Below, piece after piece: positions 58,711 to 64,000 of a DNA stretch of 64,000 nucleotides. How positions within the stretch are numbered: position 1 is the stretch's first letter; every line of letters begins with the position of its first letter. Under the pieces are notes generated by a model, which worked only from the letters and a program-made list of their open reading frames with translations, was not told the DNA's origin and did not search any database. The translations under genes were made by a program, and so were the position numbers. Origin of the DNA: Penium margaritaceum (taxonomy: Eukaryota; Streptophyta; Zygnematophyceae; Desmidiales; Peniaceae). The stretch is from NCBI GenBank assembly GCA_023375785.1, contig SZWC01003604.1:1-64000 (forward strand). The letters are read 5' to 3'.

Positions 58711-59190
58711 TACGACCACTGCCGGGCTGGTATGAACCTGCTCTACCAAATCCCCCGAAAGTCTACAAGAGTCGTCTTGGGTTGTACGGGGCTCATCTGC
58801 CACCACCAGGCCGCCACCGGTCGAAGTCGCGAGTGGCACCGCCCAGGGACTCGAGGCCTGCACCGCTCCTCATACAATCTGTTGTTGTAGAATGTCCAGC
58901 TCCTGCGTCGGCGTGGAAGTCGACGTTGATGACACATAGGTGTCCTTGACTACGACCGCTGCCGGGCTGGTATGAGCCATCTGCACCAAATCCCCCGGAA
59001 GTCCGTAAGAAAAATCCCCGGCCATATGTAGTTCCTCTGCCAGCACCCGGCCGCCACCGGTCGGAATCGCGAGTGGCACTACCCAAGGGCACGGGGCCTG
59101 TACCGCTCCTGATATAATCTACTATTGCAGAACATCCGGCTCCTGTCTCCACGTGGATGTCGACCTCAACGACACACATGTATCCACCAT
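58711..59190 (-). repeat. 240-bp tandem duplication
   Basis: Units 58711-58950 and 58951-59190 align end to end from TACGACCRCTGCCGGGCTGG. The period is 240 bp, or 80 codons, and a minus-strand frame stays open across most of both units, giving repeated peptides such as GSATRDSDRWRPGAGR and GGATRDFDRWRPGGGR. By eye the units differ by roughly 20%. Preserved phase is compatible with coding use but does not prove it. Confidence 0.85.
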
Positions 59191-59550
59191 CAATGCCATA
59201 TCTGGATCTGACTCCACGTCATGTGTCAACACCGTGGCATCAGCGTCTGCATGAGATGACGCCGAGACGCTGGTCATAGGTGAAGGTGCTGACCCTGTTG
59301 ATATCGATGTGGTTGGCTGTCCCCGAAAGCCACTCTCCCCCTCAACAGGAAAACTAACGATGGCCCTCAAAGCGGACAAGCTGTCTGAGCTCTGTCCTAC
59401 ACGACGGGTCGTGCTGTGACGACGGCCCCACGATTGAGACAGAGAGAGAATGGTAGCCGCTCGGTAAGGATCGGAGGGTGAAGCATCCTGAGGCGATGCA
59501 GAAGAAGAAGATACAGATGAAGACAGGGAAGCTGTCGACGGACTCATCAA
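59122..59550 (-). CDS. Hypothetical ORF, Ser-rich
   Basis: A 142-codon minus-strand frame starts MMSPSTASLSSSVSSSSASP and runs into the 240-bp duplication. It is Ser/Thr-rich with no recognised domain. A further minus-strand frame (59601-59987) lies just upstream. It could be a fragment of the same unrecognised gene. Confidence 0.2.
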   Translation of the reverse strand: MMSPSTASLSSSVSSSSASPQDASPSDPYRAATILSLSQSWGRRHSTTRRVGQSSDSLSALRAIVSFPVEGESGFRGQPTTSISTGSAPSPMTSVSASSHADADATVLTHDVESDPDMALMVDTCVSLRSTSTWRQEPDVLQ

Positions 59551-59987
59551 AGCAGCACGCTCGGTGATGGCGAGGTCACAAAGCTATTACACCATCCGTT
59601 TTAGGCCATGGATCTCGACAGATATGAGCGCGAGAGGTCCAGCGAAGGGATCTGCCAACTCCGGCAGATACGCATGCCGTGGAGGACGCACGCTGGCATG
59701 AGGCCGAAGCCATGGTGGATGCCAGCCTTGAGGACGCGTCCAGCATCAATGCCAACCATGACGTCCATCACCACAGTAGGAGCAGGCGAACGTGCATGAC
59801 ATCTTCTCCGATGACTGCACACGCATCTCGCACGTCTGACAATGGGGGTGCGCGGAGCACGTGCTCCCGACGGTAAAGCACCAAGCATTGGGAGAGGATG
59901 AAGCTGGTAGACACCGCCACTCTGACGGGTCACGGTGTCGAGGTCAAAAATCGTGACCTGATTGAAAGAGTTGCAATGCCACAGCAC

Positions 59988-60322
59988 ATATGGAAAAAAC
60001 GTACGTTTGACCGAATGCTGCTGCTAATGCTACCACTCCTCAACGAGCACTCAAACACCACCGGTAATTTGTACTTGTGTTTTCTTTCTCACCACATTCT
60101 CTGGTGATTTATCGAATGGCCCCTTGCACGCAAGTTACTCGACTGCTCCCTTCTTTCAGGTAAGGTGGTCCTTCCTCTCTTTTCTTTGTTCACCGCATGC
60201 CCCGGTGATATATCTAGGACCAACGCTTGCAGTTTTATTGGGTGCTCCTTTATTTTTTTCTCGTACCCTCTCCTCCCCCCTTTTGGTTTTTATTGTGTTA
60301 CATAGTAACCTTATTGCAATCG
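59988..60322. other. No feature seen
   Basis: Pyrimidine-rich DNA with no open frame of note or repeat. Confidence 0.5.
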
Positions 60323-60983
60323 CTTTTCTTGCAAAAAATCCGATTTTATGATTGGTCCGTCCGCATGAATTTCTTCGCCCACGGCCGGTCGGAGTTCTAA
60401 GGACGGACGGAACACCCTTGTGTGGTGTTCCCGGGTCAAAAATGGAAAGTGGCGATGTACATGATGAAGAAAGGGTGTAAAGAGATGGGAAAAAAACGAG
60501 AATGTTGGATTGCAGTCTAATAATGTATTTCGTGTATTTAAACGTGTAATTAACGCCATTGTGTATATGATAAACATGTCTGTGGTGTAATTAATATGGA
60601 ATGACTTCAATTACTTTTCTTCCTCTTTTTGGCTACATAGAAAGTAGTTCAATTTTCTTGCAAAACCTCCAGTTTTATGATTGGTCCGTCCGCACGAATT
60701 TCTTCGCCGACGGCAGTCGGACTTATGAGGATGGACGGAACACCCTTGTGTGGTGTTCCCGGGTCAAAAACGGAAAGTGGTCATGTACATGATGAACGAA
60801 GGGTGTGAAGAGATGGGTAAAAAAAACGGGAATGCTGGATTGCATTGTAAAAATGTATTTTGTCTATTTCAACGTATAATTAACGCCTCTGTGTACATCA
60901 TAAACATATTGTGTGTTACAATTAATGTGGAATGACTTCAATCACTGTTCTTCCTCTTTTCTGGTACATAGAAAGTAGTGCGC
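60323..60983. repeat. 330-bp tandem duplication with hairpins
   Basis: Units 60323-60652 and 60653-60983 both begin TTTTCTTGCAAAA and end CATAGAAAGTAGT. Each keeps the stem GGAACACC/GGTGTTCC and the inverted pair TCCGTCC/GGACGGA. The units differ by about 10% by eye. No coding frame is shared. Confidence 0.9.
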
Positions 60984-61440
60984 TTTCATGGTCCTCGTTG
61001 CTACTTCTATATGTCTATTTTTTAATGTATTGTTGGGTCATTTGGTCTCAGACAGCAGATATAAAAAAGGCATACGATGTACTCGGGTCAGGAATGTAAT
61101 GTAGTAAGGTATACTTCAATGAAAATGGTTTTCAAGACAGGAACATGTTAGTTGGACGTGTTTCTACCATTGGAGGAATAAATTGCTACTCATGTGGACA
61201 ATTTTGTGGAAACATATATATTTCCGGCAACTTTTTGTGGGGCAATCTTATGGACATTTTGGAAGCAAGTGCAACGTAGCTGGACAATTGTGATGACAAT
61301 TCCCTTTGTATAAGGCGACATCTTTAATCTATATAGGTCGAGAATATTTTCACAGTGTTTCCCCAACGGCTACAATTTTTTAGTAATCTTTACCTGTGTC
61401 CCTTGTAAATTTTGAGTTGTGTACGTTGTTACCTGTGTAC
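60984..61440. other. AT-rich DNA, nothing recognised
   Basis: No long open frame, repeat or element end was found. Confidence 0.5.
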
Positions 61441-62098
61441 CTTTAATTAATGCTACCTAAAAAAATTCTGGCCACCGTTTTTCTTATATCTGGGACACTT
61501 TATGTACTTCTCTACCTGTTTACCTGTCTATGTTGTCATTTGTGTACCTCTAACGCAAGCTACGCCAAACAAATTTCGACAGTTTTTTCCCTACACCTGG
61601 ATTACTTTAACTACCTTTTTACCTGCCTACCTCTATACGGGTATCCCTTTGTACCTCTTTAATTAATGCTAGCTAAAAAAAATCTGGCCACCGTTTGTGC
61701 TATACCTGGGACACTTTATGTACTTCTCTACCTGTCTACCTGTCTACCTTGGTACTTGTCTACATTGTCATTTGTGTAACTCCAACGCAAGCTACGCCAA
61801 ACAGATTTGGACAGCATTTTCCCTACACCTGGATCACTTTAACTACCTTCTACTTGCCTACCTCTATACATCTACCCCTTTGTACCTTTCATTAGTGCTA
61901 TGTAAAAACAATCTGGCCACCATTTGTCCTATACCTGGGACAATTTATGTACTTGTCTACCTGTCTACCTTTGTACCTGTCTACGTTGTCATTTGTGTAA
62001 GTCTAACGCAAGCTACGCCAAACAAATTTCGACAGAATTTTCCCTACACCTGGATCACTTTAACTGCCTTCATACCTGCCTACCTCTATACCTTTTCA
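61441..62098. repeat. Three copies of a 216-229 bp tandem repeat
   Basis: Units start at 61441, 61657 and 61886 with CTTTAATTAATGCT or a variant, followed by AAAAATCTGGCCACC, ACGCAAGCTACGCCAAAC and CCCTACACCTGG blocks. They are rich in TACC and CTACCTGT motifs. The plus-strand frames that stay open across copies are Tyr/Leu/Cys-rich by-products of composition. Confidence 0.9.
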
Positions 62099-62599
62099 CC
62101 CCAGTAGATCGCTATGTGGTGCTTTTAATGGATACTAAATCGAGAAAATTTCGGCAGCATTTCCCCTACACCACCAAAAACTTTAACTACCTCCTTACCT
62201 ATCTACCTATCTTCACTTTTATTTCACTACCTTCTTATCTGTCTATCGGCTTTTGGTTCGTGTATTCGTTTACGTGTGTACCAATATTATGGATCTATGG
62301 CAGACTTATGGTGCGTAATAGATGGAGCAGTATAGCTCCAAGTCAACCTCTGGTGGGTTGTTGGGAAATGATGTCTCCTTGCATCATTCCGACAAGAAAA
62401 GACTGATGGTACATTACACTTACCTCCTTACCTTGCTTACCTGTGATGTCTGTTGTCTTGGGTGTGCACCGCCATGGCGGTGTGATGTGCAATCTTCGTC
62501 ATGTAGATATCCTGTACATATTGAGTATTGTCAACGATGTCACAATGATCCATAGTCAGCTGTTGAGGCACAATTTTGACTTCGCATGATACGCGCTGT
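62099..62599. other. Unrecognised spacer
   Basis: The first part keeps the TACCTACCT-like composition of the preceding repeat. No gene or element is recognised. Confidence 0.5.
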
Positions 62600-64000
62600 T
62601 TGATGTCTTTTCGACATTGTAGATGGTTGTTGCAACTGTTATTCCATTACGATGAGTTGTGGCGAGTGTGTGATGCATAAATGCCCGTGAAAATGACACC
62701 TATGCATAGTGCGACTAAGCTGACACCACGACGTATTAGTTGTACCACGACGAACGAGTCACGGCATGCCTAAAAAGGAAAAAAAAAAAAAAAAAACAAG
62801 CACGGCCATCGATGATGAACATTGCGATGCTACGGATGCAGACTTCACAAGCCCGTTACAAAAACCAAGGTTGCGTTGATCCTCTGCAGGTTCACCGGCC
62901 CAACCGTGGTACAATGACATCACTCTGGATAGGTAGCTCCCCATTGTACCCCAACGCCACGTGCTATCGACCCTATCTCACATTCTACTCACAAACAGCA
63001 TGCAAAAGTGCTCTGATGCACAACATACCTTGTGGAAGAGGCAGAACGTTGTTGTCACGTGTCCATTGATGGCGGTTGTTGTATGACTTTCAATTTGTAG
63101 GATATAAATGCATGACCATATTGTCAACTTTGTCGAGGGTTTTGTGCAACTGTTGTTCCATACCGAAGAGTTGTGGCGAGTGTGTGATGCATAAATGCCC
63201 GTGAAAACGACACCTATGCACAGTGCGACTAAGCTGACACCACGACGTATTACTTTTACCACGACAAACGAGTCACGGCATGCCTAGAAAGAAAAATAAA
63301 GCACGGTCATCGATGATGAACATTGCGACGCTACGGATGCAGGCTTCACAAGCTCGTTACAAGAACCAAGACTGCATTGATCCTCCGCATGTTCACTGGC
63401 CGAACCGTGGTACAATGACATCACTCTGGATGGGTAGCTCCCCATTGTACCCCAACACCACGCGCTATCGACCCTATCTCATATTCTACTCACAAATAGC
63501 GTGCAAAATTGCTCTGCTACACAACGTACCTTGAGGCACAACGTTGTCGTCATGTGTCCATCGATGGCGGCCATTGTATGAATTTCAATTTGTACGATAT
63601 AAATACATGACCATATTTTCAACTTTGTTGAGGTTTTTGTGCAACTGTTGTTCCATATCGAATAATTGTGCTGAGTGTGTGATGCATAAATGCCCGTGAA
63701 AACAACACCTATGCACAGTGCGACTAAGCTGACACCACGACGTATTACTTTTACCACGAAAAACGAGTCACGGCATGCCTAGAAAGAAAAAAAAAGCACG
63801 GCCATCGATGATGAACATTTCGACGCTACGGATGCAGACTTCACAAGCCCGTTACAAGAACCAAGACTGCGTTGATCCTCCGCAGGTTCACCGGCCCAAC
63901 CGTGGTACAATGACATCACTCTGGATGGGTAGCTCCCCATTGTACCCCAACGCCACGCGCTATTGACCCTATCTCACATTCTACTCACAAGCAGCATAAA
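62600..64000. repeat. ~500-bp satellite, at least 2.7 units, with an 18S rRNA-like motif
   Basis: Units begin at a GTTGTGGCGAGTGTGTGATG phrase at about 62654, 63168 and 63663, with periods of 514 and 495 bp; the last is cut by the window and a worn partial unit precedes the first. Each unit contains, antisense, a short match to the 3' end of SSU rRNA: unit 3 reads TGATCCTCCGCAGGTTCACC at 63873-63892, one base short of the universal sequence. The extension to CAACCGTGGTAC also resembles the adjoining rRNA. No full rRNA gene is present. Confidence 0.85.

Noticed and set aside
61695-62406. Tyr/Leu/Cys-rich ORFs of 136 and 160 aa
   Set aside because: Translations of the TACC-rich 216-229 bp tandem repeat; similar strings appear in other frames.
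62877-63908. True rRNA gene
   Set aside because: Only about 20-40 nt resemble the 18S 3' end, repeated in a ~500-bp satellite; no further rRNA is present.

Overview
This is a repeat-dominated nuclear window from a large plant-type genome. The evidence is many LTR retrotransposons of plant-type Copia and chromodomain Gypsy families, TRIM- and LARD-like non-autonomous LTR elements, initiator tRNA-Met primer sites, several satellites, and no convincing intact host gene. A green plant or streptophyte alga fits best; the species cannot be named from the sequence. No tRNA or rRNA gene, CRISPR array or bacterial feature was seen.

Layout. 1-2906: a CAG/CAA microsatellite, a 26-bp hairpin with a neighbouring stem and a 31-bp duplication, and otherwise unrecognised DNA. 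2907-9382: an old plus-strand chromodomain Gypsy (Gypsy-1) with both LTRs, carrying a 408-bp TRIM on the minus strand. About 9.7-10.5 kb: a minus-strand Gypsy end fragment (Gypsy-2). About 10.5-17.34 kb: a very decayed plus-strand Copia (Copia-1). 17.34-27.64 kb: a 5'-truncated plus-strand Copia (Copia-2) split by a younger Copia (Copia-3, 19031-24285) with an exact 5-bp target duplication. 27643-28343: a minus-strand Gypsy RT scrap (Gypsy-3).

28.34-46.99 kb: three related minus-strand Copia copies (Copia-4, -5, -6) that share LTRs head to tail. The left-most LTR is split by a 7.5-kb LARD-like element (28777-36302) with no recognisable gag or pol, which contains a 60-bp minisatellite. 46.99-56.08 kb: palindromic GTAC-rich DNA, possibly a foldback element, split by a minus-strand Copia (Copia-7, 47066-54665) with an exact target duplication. 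56-60.3 kb: unrecognised DNA with minus-strand open stretches and a 240-bp duplication. 60.3-64 kb: AT-rich tandem repeats, ending in a ~500-bp satellite that carries a short match to the 3' end of 18S rRNA.

The most notable points are: (i) two diverged Copia elements whose primer site matches the anticodon arm of initiator tRNA-Met rather than its 3' end; (ii) a TRIM and a LARD-like element with similar LTR termini; (iii) an LTR-sharing chain of Copia copies; (iv) the rRNA-derived motif in the terminal satellite. All LTR elements here are fossils or incomplete; Copia-3 is the youngest and best preserved, but assembly gaps interrupt it.
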